DNA of 64,000 nucleotides from Hyphomicrobiales bacterium (GTDB lineage: Bacteria > Pseudomonadota > Alphaproteobacteria > Rhizobiales > Rhizobiaceae): positions 62,001-126,000 of the forward strand of contig UBXM01000041.1 of the NCBI GenBank assembly GCA_900469445.1, written 5' to 3'. The notes under the pieces are model-generated. The model saw only the letters and a list, made by a program, of their open reading frames with translations. It ran no database searches and had not been told where the DNA came from. The position numbers and the translations under genes were made by a program. Below, piece by piece: positions 8,170 to 16,674 of this stretch. Within the stretch, counting starts at the first letter, position 1, and each line of letters begins with the position of its first letter.

Positions 8170-10290
8170 CTAGGCCTTGTCGCTGGATTGCCTGGCCATG
8201 AGCTCGCCGATTTTCGCGGCAAGCTTCTCGACGGCAAATGGTTTGCTGATCATGTCCATGTTTGTGCCGAGGAAGCTCGCCTTGGTTGCGGCGTTTTCTG
8301 CATAGCCGGTTACAAACAAGATCGGCAATTCGGGCCTGTGGCGACGAGCAACCTCGGCCAATTGTCGCCCATTCATGGAGGGAAGCCCCACATCGGATAC
8401 CAGGAAGTCGAGCCGGCGGTCGCTGGCCAGGTATCGTATTGCGGGATCGGCATCAGCCACCGGGATAGCCTTATAGAACAAGTCCGAAAGAACTTCACAG
8501 ATCAGCAGCCTTACTGCATCGTCATCCTCTACAACGAGAACGGTCTGGCCCTGTCCCTCTACAAGCGGTGCGGTCATTGCGGCGGTGTCAGGCTCAAGAG
8601 CTGTTTGCGCGGCTGGCAAGTAGAGCCTGATGCAGGTGCCCTGACCGGGTTCGCTTGAAATCGATACGGTTCCTCCGGACTGCTGCGCAAATCCGTAAAT
8701 CATCGAAAGGCCAAGGCCGGTCCCCTGGCCGATCGGTTTCGTCGTGAAAAACGGCTCGAACACTTTTCCAACCACTTCCGGCGGCATGCCGACACCCGTA
8801 TCGCTCACCTCGATGACCATGAAGTCTCCAGGAGTTAGATCGAGATCGTTGTGGTCTCCAAGTGTCTTCTGGGTTGCACTGATCGTGAGCCTGCCACCAT
8901 CCGGCATGGCGTCCCGTGCATTGATGGCGAGATTGAGAAGAGCACTCTCCAACTGGTTGGCATCTGCGATAACATGGCCGATATCCGCGGCCGTTTTGAT
9001 CTCCACGTCGATATTTTCCGGCAGGGTGCGCTCCAGCAACTCCCTGGTGGCATTCAGTTGGGCAAGCACATCGAGCGGCTTTGCATCCAGCGTTTGCCGA
9101 CGGGAAAATGCAAGCAACCGCGCGATCAGCGCTGCAGCACGGTGGGCTGAATCGGTCGCTGCATCCATGAAGCGATCAACGTCCTCCGTCTTGCCCGAAG
9201 CAATTCGGCGTTTGGCCAGATTGACCCCACCGATGATACCCGTAAGCATGTTGTTGAAGTCATGGGCGATGCCGCCTGTCAGCTGACCGATCGCTTCCAT
9301 CTTCTGGGCTTGCCGAAGCGCGTCTTCCGCCCGGCCGCGGGCAGCCATCTCCTGTTCGAGCTCGGCGGTGCGCTGTGTCACCCGTTCTTCGAGCGTTCGG
9401 TTGAGATTGTCGAGCGCCGTTCTTTCAGCCCTCAGCGCCGCTTCTGAGCCTGCAAGCGCTTTCTCGGTTTTTTTGCGGTCAGAAATGTCGATGGCCGTGC
9501 CGATGAAGCGAACCGGGGTAAGATCTGCGAAAATCGTGCCGCCCTTGGCGACGATCCAGCGTTCGACGCCATCCTCGATCCCGATCGTTCTGTATTCGAT
9601 ATTCACCTCGCCACTGCCGCCGGGCGCGAGCGCTTGCTTGACCGCCTCATCGCAGCGATCACGATCATCCGGGTGAAGACCTGCAAGGAAGCTATCCTCG
9701 TATGTAATTTCCGCGTCAGATCGTAGCCCGAACATCGTTTTGCAGCGTTCGTCCCACCGAAGCCGCCCGGTTTGAGGATCGAAGTCCCATATGCCAATGC
9801 CGCCGGCGGTCGTCGCCAGCCTCAACTGAGCTTCGCTTTCGTCCAGTTCCTCCAGCCGATCGCGCATTTGAAACTGCTTCTGGCGCAATCGCATGGCTGA
9901 GGCGAGGGCGCTGAACAACGATGCTCGCCCCAAAGGGCGCTCGAGCACAACGCTGTTGCTGGCCAGATCGAACAACGACAGCTGTGACAGTCGCGCGTTT
10001 GGCGTGCGACCAGTCCGCTGTGCCGCAAGAAGCACGAACGGTATGTCGGACCAGGATGGCTGAGCATCGAGTGCGAGTTTGAGCACATCGGCACCGCCCT
10101 TCAAGGCTTCCTCGGTCAGGAGGATGACGCCGATATCGTCTCCGACCCTGCCAGCCACGTCCGTGATGTCCCGGCACACGACAACGTCATAGTTGCGATC
10201 CCGAAGAAGAGGCGCGACGCTTTCGGCATCTCTCCCGAAAGGCGCGCAAATCAATACTCGATGACCTTCGGTACCCGCTTCAGCTGTCAC
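8170..10290 (-). CDS. hybrid histidine kinase with degenerate N-terminal receiver
   Basis: A 706-residue cytoplasmic hybrid kinase. Residues about 10-125 look like a receiver fold, but the usual phosphoacceptor position in GVILLTEEAL has no Asp, so it is a pseudo-receiver. A PAS domain (about 150-275; IWDFDPQTGRLRWDERCKTM) and a coiled coil (about 280-330) follow. The HisKA segment GGIAHDFNNML has His343, and the HATPase boxes are NLAINARDAMPDGG and DTGVGMP. The C-terminal receiver is canonical, with Asp633 in LVSDVGLPSMNG and the lysine in MISKPF. A GTG start overlaps the upstream KaiC-like gene by 11 bases, so the two are translationally coupled. Confidence 0.93.
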   Translation of the reverse strand: MTAEAGTEGHRVLICAPFGRDAESVAPLLRDRNYDVVVCRDITDVAGRVGDDIGVILLTEEALKGGADVLKLALDAQPSWSDIPFVLLAAQRTGRTPNARLSQLSLFDLASNSVVLERPLGRASLFSALASAMRLRQKQFQMRDRLEELDESEAQLRLATTAGGIGIWDFDPQTGRLRWDERCKTMFGLRSDAEITYEDSFLAGLHPDDRDRCDEAVKQALAPGGSGEVNIEYRTIGIEDGVERWIVAKGGTIFADLTPVRFIGTAIDISDRKKTEKALAGSEAALRAERTALDNLNRTLEERVTQRTAELEQEMAARGRAEDALRQAQKMEAIGQLTGGIAHDFNNMLTGIIGGVNLAKRRIASGKTEDVDRFMDAATDSAHRAAALIARLLAFSRRQTLDAKPLDVLAQLNATRELLERTLPENIDVEIKTAADIGHVIADANQLESALLNLAINARDAMPDGGRLTISATQKTLGDHNDLDLTPGDFMVIEVSDTGVGMPPEVVGKVFEPFFTTKPIGQGTGLGLSMIYGFAQQSGGTVSISSEPGQGTCIRLYLPAAQTALEPDTAAMTAPLVEGQGQTVLVVEDDDAVRLLICEVLSDLFYKAIPVADADPAIRYLASDRRLDFLVSDVGLPSMNGRQLAEVARRHRPELPILFVTGYAENAATKASFLGTNMDMISKPFAVEKLAAKIGELMARQSSDKA

Positions 10291-11770
10291 CGTTGCGATC
10301 TTCCATCAGAGGGTCCAACTGTCCAAGATATTCGGGCGTTCCGGTAAGGATACCCCTGAAGCGCGACAGGGGTTCGCCCACACGGACGCCCTGGTCGTCG
10401 ATGCGCAGTTCGCGGATCGTGTCTTCATGAGCGCCTCCGCGGTTTTTGATCACAGATACCGCCTTGCGGATCCGGCCCTCGGCCTCAAAGAAACGCAGGA
10501 GCACAACGGCATCCGCGATGTAGGAAATATTCAGGTTTGTCGCCATCGAACCGACAAGTCCCAATTGCGGGTTGATCAGGAAGGTCAGAACGCCTTTCTG
10601 GCTCAGGTAGGACAGCAGTTCGTGCATCTGCAGGATGAGGTGCTGCTCCTGCGGCATCGCGGCCATGTAGCCGTTGAGACTGTCGATGACGATCATCCGA
10701 GTCTTGCGGTCTTCGACCTCGCGCCGCACCTTGGCGGCGAACTCACCGGGCGAAATCTCGGCCGGATCGTTTTGCTCGATGACAAGAAGCCCACTGTCGA
10801 TATGCGGTCGCAGATCGAGGCTGAACGCGTTGGCGCGCTCGATCAGCGTTCCGATGCGTTCGTCGAACTCGTAGACTGTGCAAGGTTCGCCGCGCTCGCA
10901 GGCCGCGAACAGATATTGAAGGGCAATCGTTGTCTTTCCGGAGCCCGCCGGGCCGGTCAGCAGCACACTTGTCCCTCGACGCGGCCCGCCTCCAAGAAGA
11001 TTATCGAACTCCAAAACACCACTTGGCGTCACATCTCCTGAAAAGCTGGAATGATGTGTAGAGGCGATCAGGCGAGGATAAATCTCGATGCCTCCTTTGC
11101 GGATGGTAAAATCGTGGTAACCGGCGGTGAAGTCGACGCCGCGGAGTTTCTGCACCTGCATTCGGCGGCGGGCGGCACCAAAGTCGAGTGTCAGGCGTTC
11201 GAGCGTGATGACGCCATGGCAGAGACTGTGCAGATGCGCATCGCGCTCATCTGCGCTGCCGGTCATATCGTCGATGAGGAGCACGGTAGAATCCCGGCCA
11301 GAAAAAAATTGCTTCAACGCGAGAACCTGGCGCCGATAGCGAAGCGGATCCTGTGCCAGAAGGCGCATCTCGGACAGGCTGTCAAAAACGACACGCTTCG
11401 GCTGAACCCTTTCGACCTCGTCCTGAATCAGCCGGATGGTCTCATTGAGCTCCATCTCCCAGGGATGCAGGATGCTCTGCTCGCGCCCGTCGCCGAAAAT
11501 GTCGGAAGCCGAACTGAACTCGAATATGTCGAAGTCCTCGATGTTCCACCCGTGAGAAACGCCCACCGCGGCAAGTTCCTCCCTAGTCTCGGAAAGCGTG
11601 ATGTAGAGCGCCTTTTCGCCGACCCGGACACCTTCCCGCAGGAACTGCAAGGCAAGCGTCGTCTTGCCCGAGCCGGGGGCTCCTTCGACAAGGTAGAGAC
11701 GGCGCGACGGGAGCCCGCCCTTCAGGATGATGTCGAGGCCTTCGTTCCCCGAGGAAATAACTGCAGGCAA
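10280..11770 (-). CDS. KaiC-like double-RecA ATPase
   Basis: A 496-residue protein with two RecA/KaiC domains. The first has Walker A GAPGSGKTT (residues 30-38) and the paired acidic residues in SETREE; the second has GPAGSGKTTIALQY (about residue 270). The cyanobacterial autophosphorylation pair Ser-Thr in the second domain corresponds here to Ser416-Tyr417 (NISYIADA), so the classical two-site clock cycle is not conserved. The start is TTG 11770 with GAGG 7 bases before it; no ATG fits. No kaiA or kaiB is nearby. Coupling to the hybrid kinase suggests that its ATP-dependent state is read by that kinase. Confidence 0.9.
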   Translation of the reverse strand: MPAVISSGNEGLDIILKGGLPSRRLYLVEGAPGSGKTTLALQFLREGVRVGEKALYITLSETREELAAVGVSHGWNIEDFDIFEFSSASDIFGDGREQSILHPWEMELNETIRLIQDEVERVQPKRVVFDSLSEMRLLAQDPLRYRRQVLALKQFFSGRDSTVLLIDDMTGSADERDAHLHSLCHGVITLERLTLDFGAARRRMQVQKLRGVDFTAGYHDFTIRKGGIEIYPRLIASTHHSSFSGDVTPSGVLEFDNLLGGGPRRGTSVLLTGPAGSGKTTIALQYLFAACERGEPCTVYEFDERIGTLIERANAFSLDLRPHIDSGLLVIEQNDPAEISPGEFAAKVRREVEDRKTRMIVIDSLNGYMAAMPQEQHLILQMHELLSYLSQKGVLTFLINPQLGLVGSMATNLNISYIADAVVLLRFFEAEGRIRKAVSVIKNRGGAHEDTIRELRIDDQGVRVGEPLSRFRGILTGTPEYLGQLDPLMEDRNGDS

Positions 11771-11942
11771 ATGATCGTCCTCAGATTTGTACCCAAATAC
11801 GCTCGACGAGAAAATATGACGACGGGACTCGAAGACAATAGCGAGCCATCCGGGACGAACGCCGAATTTGGAATATCCTACTCATCCTCCATCCTATTCG
11901 GCGGGTAGCTGCAGGTCATCCCATTCTCCAACGCCCGAAGAC

Positions 11943-11962
11943 TTCGTACGGTTTCGTACGGT
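11943..11962. repeat. tandem TTCGTACGGT repeat between kaiC-like and pao genes
   Basis: Two abutting copies of TTCGTACGGT (11943-11952 and 11953-11962) lie in the 11771-12091 gap between divergently oriented units. A third copy is at 7970-7979, upstream of the 25-residue peptide operon. Each contains the palindrome CGTACG. This is a possible regulator site; nothing else is evident in the gap. Confidence 0.45.
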
Positions 11963-12091
11963 ATGTGGGGCGCCGCGAATGACGATCGCGTCTGAGAGGC
12001 TCCACGCTACCTTTGCTGGCCTTCGATGGAACCGACGAGCCTGTCGATGATTGATGCCTTGGCTTCCTCGCGAGGCAACAAGGGAGCCGTC

Positions 12092-12730
12092 ATGCGCAAA
12101 ACAACCGTCCTCGAAACATCCCGGAGGGATCCCATGGCCGCAACAGCCGCCGCTTCACTCGCCGTTGGCGCCGACAACCCCACGCGTGCAGAGCCGAATG
12201 CGAAGATGGATGGCCAAAATCGCACTCGAGTCACACTATCCGTCAACGGCAAGAACCATGATCTTGATCTCGACAATCGCACAACTCTGCTGGATGCCCT
12301 TCGCGAACATCTTCATCTGACCGGCACGAAAAAAGGCTGCGACCATGGGCAATGCGGGGCATGCACGGTCATTGTGGATGGACGGCGTATCAACGCCTGT
12401 CTGACGCTTGCCATCATGCATGAGGAGGAGGCGGTAACGACGATTGAAGGCCTGGGGCAACCCGGGAACCTGCACCCGATGCAGGCAGCCTTCGTCAGAC
12501 ATGACGGGTTCCAGTGTGGTTACTGCACACCGGGGCAGATCTGTTCCTCCTTGGCCGTGCTCGAGGAAATCAAGGCCAACATACCCAGCCATGCAACAGG
12601 TGATCTCGCGGCAGCCGCCTCTTTGACGCCGGAGGAAATTCGCGAGCGGATGAGCGGTAACATCTGTCGATGCGGGGCTTACTCCAACATCGTCGATGCG
12701 ATCCTCGACGCAGCGGGGACACGCGCATGA
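12092..12730 (+). CDS. paoA: aldehyde oxidoreductase 2Fe-2S subunit (PaoA-like)
   Basis: The small subunit of a xanthine-oxidase-family molybdoenzyme, carrying two [2Fe-2S] clusters. The first cluster cysteines are in GCDHGQCGACTVI and the second in CGYCTPGQ and NICRCGAYSNI. Start ATG 12092 is preferred (AAGGGAG 6 bases upstream) because the extra N-terminus holds a twin-arginine-like SRRDPMAATAAASLAVG stretch, as expected if the enzyme is periplasmic like PaoABC. A second well-placed start at 12134 would omit it, so export is uncertain. It overlaps the next gene by ATGA. Confidence 0.85.
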   Translation: MRKTTVLETSRRDPMAATAAASLAVGADNPTRAEPNAKMDGQNRTRVTLSVNGKNHDLDLDNRTTLLDALREHLHLTGTKKGCDHGQCGACTVIVDGRRINACLTLAIMHEEEAVTTIEGLGQPGNLHPMQAAFVRHDGFQCGYCTPGQICSSLAVLEEIKANIPSHATGDLAAAASLTPEEIRERMSGNICRCGAYSNIVDAILDAAGTRA

Positions 12731-13677
12731 GAGCTTTCACCTATGAGCGCGCATCGTCCGTCGAAGCTGCCGCCAAGGCTGCAGCCTCCAACCGTGATGC
12801 CAAATTTATCGCCGGAGGGACCAATCTGCTCGATCTGATGAAGCTTGAGATAGAAACACCGACCCATCTGATCGATGTGAACGGGTTGGGACTGGACCGG
12901 ATCGAAAAGACACCCGAGGGCGGTTTGCGTATCGGCGCCTTGGTGCGCAATACCGATCTGGCGGCTCACGACGCCATTCGGAAAGACTACAGTCTCCTGA
13001 CGCGCGCACTCGTCGCCGGTGCATCGGGGCAGCTTCGCAACAAGGCGACGACTGCCGGCAATCTTCTCCAACGCACCCGCTGTCCCTACTTCTACGATCC
13101 CAACCAACCCTGCAACAAGCGGCGGCCGGGAAGCGGCTGTTCTGCGATCGGCGGGATCACGCGCCAACTCGCTGTAGTCGGCACGAGCAAGGACTGTCTT
13201 GCCACTCATCCGAGTGACATGGCTGTTGCCATGCGGGTGCTCGACGCAGTTGTCGAGACAGTGCGTAGCGACGGCTCCAGCCGATCCATTCCGATCGCGG
13301 AGTTTTACAGATTGCCCGCCGACACACCGCATATCGAGACCGAACTCGAAGCAGGGGAGTTCATCACCGCCGTTGTTCTGCCCGCTCCGATCGGTGGCAA
13401 ACATATTTATCGAAAGGTGCGTGACCGTGCGTCTTACGCTTTTGCGCTCGTCTCGATAGGCGCGGTTATCCAGGAGGATGGAGCCGGTCGCGTTGCAGTT
13501 GGCGGTGTAGCCCACAAACCATGGCGCATGGAAGCGGCAGACATGGAGCTTGCGAATGGCGCGCATGCGGTTTCGGCAGCACTTATGGCCGATGCTCGCC
13601 CGACGGAACAGAACAGATTCAAGATCGATCTCGTTCGGCGCACGCTTGGTGCAGTGCTCAATCAGGCAAGGAGCTGA
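12727..13677 (+). CDS. paoB: aldehyde oxidoreductase FAD subunit (PaoB-like)
   Basis: A 316-residue FAD-binding subunit of the molybdenum hydroxylase. The FAD motif KFIAGGTNLLDLMK is near residue 33. Further on are ASGQLRNKATTAGNLLQRTR and a cysteine-rich insertion (CPYFYD...CNKRRPGSGC) that in PaoB-type subunits binds an extra [4Fe-4S] cluster. C-terminal VRDRASYAFALVS and GGVAHKPWR are typical. It sits between the iron-sulfur and molybdopterin subunits, coupled by ATGA to the first. The extra cysteines separate it from ordinary xanthine dehydrogenase FAD subunits. Confidence 0.9.
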   Translation: MRAFTYERASSVEAAAKAAASNRDAKFIAGGTNLLDLMKLEIETPTHLIDVNGLGLDRIEKTPEGGLRIGALVRNTDLAAHDAIRKDYSLLTRALVAGASGQLRNKATTAGNLLQRTRCPYFYDPNQPCNKRRPGSGCSAIGGITRQLAVVGTSKDCLATHPSDMAVAMRVLDAVVETVRSDGSSRSIPIAEFYRLPADTPHIETELEAGEFITAVVLPAPIGGKHIYRKVRDRASYAFALVSIGAVIQEDGAGRVAVGGVAHKPWRMEAADMELANGAHAVSAALMADARPTEQNRFKIDLVRRTLGAVLNQARS

Positions 13678-13680
13678 TCC

Positions 13681-15879
13681 ATGCAATTCGACAAACCGGC
13701 AACCACCAATCCGATCGATCAGATGAAAGTCGTTGGACGGCCAATCCATCGCATCGACGGCGAGTTGAAAACAACCGGACGCGCAATGTATGCCTATGAA
13801 TGGCATGATCCGCAAATGCCTTACGTTTACGGCTATCCGGTAGGCGCCGCCATCGCCAAAGGGCATGTCACGGCGATCGACACATCCGCTGCGCAAACAT
13901 CGCCCGGTGTACTCGGCATCGTCACGACGCTTGACGTTGGCGATCTCACCAAGGGAAAGCTGAATACCGCCAAGCTTTTCGGCGGCAGCGAAGTTCAGCA
14001 CTACCACCAGGCTATCGCGGTGGTGGTGGCAGAGACATTCGAGCAGGCGCGTGCCGCTGCCTCTCTGCTGAAAATCGACTACGTCGCCGAACCGGGTGTA
14101 TTTGACCTTAAGCAGGCGATGATCAATGCAGTGAAGCCGGATGAGGCTTCCGAACCGGACACCGCCATCGGTGATTTCGACAATGCGTTCAAAAATGCAG
14201 CCGTAACTGTCGACGAAACCTACACAACGCCGGATCAGTCGCACTCGATGATGGAGCCGCATGCCTCGATCGCGGCCTGGGATGGTGAGGACCTCACCGT
14301 GTGGACATCGAGCCAGATGATCGACTGGTGGCGCACAGATCTTGCGATCACACTCGGCATCGACAAGCAAAAGGTTCATCTGATGTCGCCTTTCATCGGC
14401 GGCGGTTTTGGCGGCAAACTGTTTCTTCGTGCCGATGCGGTGCTCGCTGCGTTTGCGGCCAAAAGCGTCGGCCGCCCCGTCAAGGTGGCTTTGCCAAGAC
14501 CTATGATTCCAAATAACACCACCCACCGTCCTGCCACGATCCAGCGGATACGCATCGGGGCAGGGCAGGACGGAAAGATTTCAGCGATCGGTCACGAGAG
14601 CTGGTCGGGCGATCTTCCCGGCGGCGGTCCGGAGACTGCGGTCATGCAGACCCGGCTTCTCTACGCAGGCAGCAACCGCATGACCGCAATGCGCCTGGCG
14701 ACGCTCGATTTGCCTGAAGGCAATGCCATGCGTGCGCCGGGCGAGGCCCCCGGCCTGATGGCTCTTGAGATCGCCATTGATGAAATGGCGGAGAAACTCG
14801 GGATGGATCCGATCGAGTTTCGGATCCTCAACGATACGCAGGTCGATCCGGAAAATCCCGAGCGGCCATTCTCCTATCGGGATCTGAGCGGCTGCCTTAA
14901 GCTCGGGGCAGAACGGTTCGGATGGGCCGAACGCGGACGCCCGGCTACGCGCCAGCAAGATGGCTGGTTGATTGGGATGGGCGTTGCCGCAGCATTCCGC
15001 AACAACCTCGTCATGCCGTCCGGCGCACGGGTTCGGCTCGGTCCTGACGGTATCGTGACCGTCGAGACGGATATGACCGACATCGGAACAGGCAGCTATA
15101 CCATCATCGCTCAGACGGCGGCCGAGATGATGGGCGTTGGGATCGACAAGGTTGCAGTGCAGCTCGGCGACTCGCGGTTCCCGGTTTCGGCGGGTTCGGG
15201 CGGACAGTTCGGCGCCAATTCCGCAACGTCAGGGGTGTATGCCGCCTGCGTCAAACTTCGCGAGGCTGTTGCGGCAAAGCTCGGGTTCAATTCCGTCGAT
15301 GTGATATTCGAGGAGGGAGGCGTCCGTTCAGGCAACAGATTTGTTTCATTGGCCGAAGCCGCCGGACCGGATGGCGTGGTCGGTGAAGACACCATGGAAT
15401 GGGGTGACCTGACCAACACGCATCAGCAATCTACTTTCGGAGGCCACTTCGTCGAAGTTGCGGTCGATATCGCCACCGGCGAAACGCGCATTCGCCGGAT
15501 GCTTGCCGTCTGCGCAGCGGGTCGGATACTCAATCCGATCACGGCACGCAGCCAGGTGATCGGCGCGATGACGATGGGTGCCGGCGGTGCGCTGTCCGAA
15601 GAGCTCGCCGTCGATACGCGCCTGGGCTTCTTCGTCAATCATGATCTCGCAAGCTACGAAGTGCCGGTCCATGCTGACATTCCGCACCAGGAGGTGATCT
15701 TCATGGACGAGCTCGATCCTTACTCCTCTCCGATGAAGGCCAAGGGGATCGGTGAACTCGGCCTGTGCGGAGTTTCAGCCGCGATTGCCAATGCGATCTA
15801 CAATGCGACCGGCGTTCGTCTGCGGCATTATCCGATGACGCTCGACAAGCTGATCGGTTATCTGCCGGAGGTGGCGTGA
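13681..15879 (+). CDS. paoC: aldehyde oxidoreductase molybdopterin subunit (PaoC-like)
   Basis: A 732-residue catalytic subunit that binds the molybdenum-cytosine-dinucleotide cofactor and oxidises aldehydes (in the PaoABC model, aromatic aldehydes) to acids. Recognisable segments are IGGGFGGKLFLRAD, MRAPGEAPGLMALE, DIGTGSYTIIAQTAAEMMG and the C-terminal KGIGELGLCGVSAAIANAIYNATG, whose Gly-Glu-Leu-Gly carries the catalytic glutamate. AAGGAG precedes the ATG, 3 bases after paoB. No PaoD/XdhC insertion chaperone follows; the next gene is nsrR. Confidence 0.9.
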   Translation: MQFDKPATTNPIDQMKVVGRPIHRIDGELKTTGRAMYAYEWHDPQMPYVYGYPVGAAIAKGHVTAIDTSAAQTSPGVLGIVTTLDVGDLTKGKLNTAKLFGGSEVQHYHQAIAVVVAETFEQARAAASLLKIDYVAEPGVFDLKQAMINAVKPDEASEPDTAIGDFDNAFKNAAVTVDETYTTPDQSHSMMEPHASIAAWDGEDLTVWTSSQMIDWWRTDLAITLGIDKQKVHLMSPFIGGGFGGKLFLRADAVLAAFAAKSVGRPVKVALPRPMIPNNTTHRPATIQRIRIGAGQDGKISAIGHESWSGDLPGGGPETAVMQTRLLYAGSNRMTAMRLATLDLPEGNAMRAPGEAPGLMALEIAIDEMAEKLGMDPIEFRILNDTQVDPENPERPFSYRDLSGCLKLGAERFGWAERGRPATRQQDGWLIGMGVAAAFRNNLVMPSGARVRLGPDGIVTVETDMTDIGTGSYTIIAQTAAEMMGVGIDKVAVQLGDSRFPVSAGSGGQFGANSATSGVYAACVKLREAVAAKLGFNSVDVIFEEGGVRSGNRFVSLAEAAGPDGVVGEDTMEWGDLTNTHQQSTFGGHFVEVAVDIATGETRIRRMLAVCAAGRILNPITARSQVIGAMTMGAGGALSEELAVDTRLGFFVNHDLASYEVPVHADIPHQEVIFMDELDPYSSPMKAKGIGELGLCGVSAAIANAIYNATGVRLRHYPMTLDKLIGYLPEVA

Positions 15880-15990
15880 ATGCTCTCTCTCGGGCGTTAA
15901 GAGGCACAAATGGGCGCAACACCTTGGTACAGAAGGAGGTTGCGGCGAATGGCCACTGGATGAAACACGCCAATATGGTAGCATGGACGG

Positions 15991-16419
15991 ATGCAACTGA
16001 CGCTTTTTTCGGATTATAGTCTTCGTTTGATGATGTATGTCGCGGTGTCCAACGGGCAGCGCGTCACGATCGAGGAGGCCGCCAACGCTTATGACATCTC
16101 GCGAGCGCATCTCATGAAGGTGGCGCAATTTCTGGTGCGGGAAGGTTTTCTGGAAGCCACCCGTGGCCGCACCGGAGGTCTCAGTCTGGCGCAACCCGCA
16201 GAGGAAATATCACTCGGCAGCCTGGTGAAGGCTACTGAAACGGGATTTGATATCGTTGAATGTTTCAGCGAGGAGGGGCGGTGTAAAATAGGGCAGGTCT
16301 GTCGCCTGCGCGGCGTACTGGGTGAGGCGATGCAGGCTTTTCTGCAGGTGCTTGACCGTTACACGCTTGCCGACATGGTATCCAGATCAGAGGATTTCGA
16401 TTTTCTCAGGGTCGCCTGA
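15991..16419 (+). CDS. nsrR: Rrf2-family nitric-oxide-sensing repressor NsrR
   Basis: A 142-residue Rrf2 regulator. The winged helix covers about residues 1-75 (VTIEEAANAYDISRAHLMKV, RGRTGGLSL). Three cysteines at 91, 98 and 104 (CFSEEGRCKIGQVC) have the NsrR spacing for an NO-sensitive iron-sulfur cluster. The opening MQLTLFSDYSLR and the ending LDRYTLADMV are also NsrR-like. It lies immediately before the nosR promoter region, where a palindrome of the NsrR-operator type is present, so control of nos genes by NO is likely. Other Rrf2 members such as RirA or IscR fit the cysteine spacing less well. Confidence 0.82.
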   Translation: MQLTLFSDYSLRLMMYVAVSNGQRVTIEEAANAYDISRAHLMKVAQFLVREGFLEATRGRTGGLSLAQPAEEISLGSLVKATETGFDIVECFSEEGRCKIGQVCRLRGVLGEAMQAFLQVLDRYTLADMVSRSEDFDFLRVA

Positions 16420-16562
16420 CGCCCGCAACTCTATCCCGCCCGGATGATCTAGCTCTCCTGCCGCGCCTGCGGGTCAGCATATGATTAGTGTTGATATACG
16501 TCCTATGCAATTGAAATATATCGTTTCTTCAATATCCGACGCGAAATCGGCAGGTTTAATTG

Positions 16563-16581
16563 ATGCATCTAAAAGATGCAT
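16563..16581. promoter_or_regulatory. predicted NsrR operator ahead of nosR
   Basis: A perfect inverted repeat, ATGCATCT-AAA-AGATGCAT. Both the half-site and the A-rich centre match the known proteobacterial NsrR box (AAGATGCATTT-type half-sites). It lies 144 bases downstream of nsrR and about 95 bases before the nosR start. Confidence 0.7.
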
Positions 16582-16590
16582 TTGAAATAC

Positions 16591-16604
16591 TTGATTTGGA
16601 TCAA
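16591..16604. promoter_or_regulatory. FNR/FixK/NnrR-type box of the nosR promoter
   Basis: TTGAT-TTGG-ATCAA is a perfect Crp/Fnr-family anaerobox. A -10-like TCTAAA is at 16625-16630. A start site near 16638 would put the box centre at about -41, the normal class II activation position. Which Fnr-family protein uses it cannot be told from the site alone. Confidence 0.75.
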
Positions 16605-16674
16605 CGTGCATTAGCGAGGCCCGCTCTAAACCCGTTCGCAACACCAAGGCAACGTGGAGGAAGCGAAGAGCCTT

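Noticed and set aside
12679..14526. 615-codon open frame on the minus strand opposite paoB and paoC
   Set aside because: It lies wholly antisense to two well-supported genes, is rich in Arg, His and Cys as expected for a shadow frame in high-GC DNA, and shows no recognisable domain.
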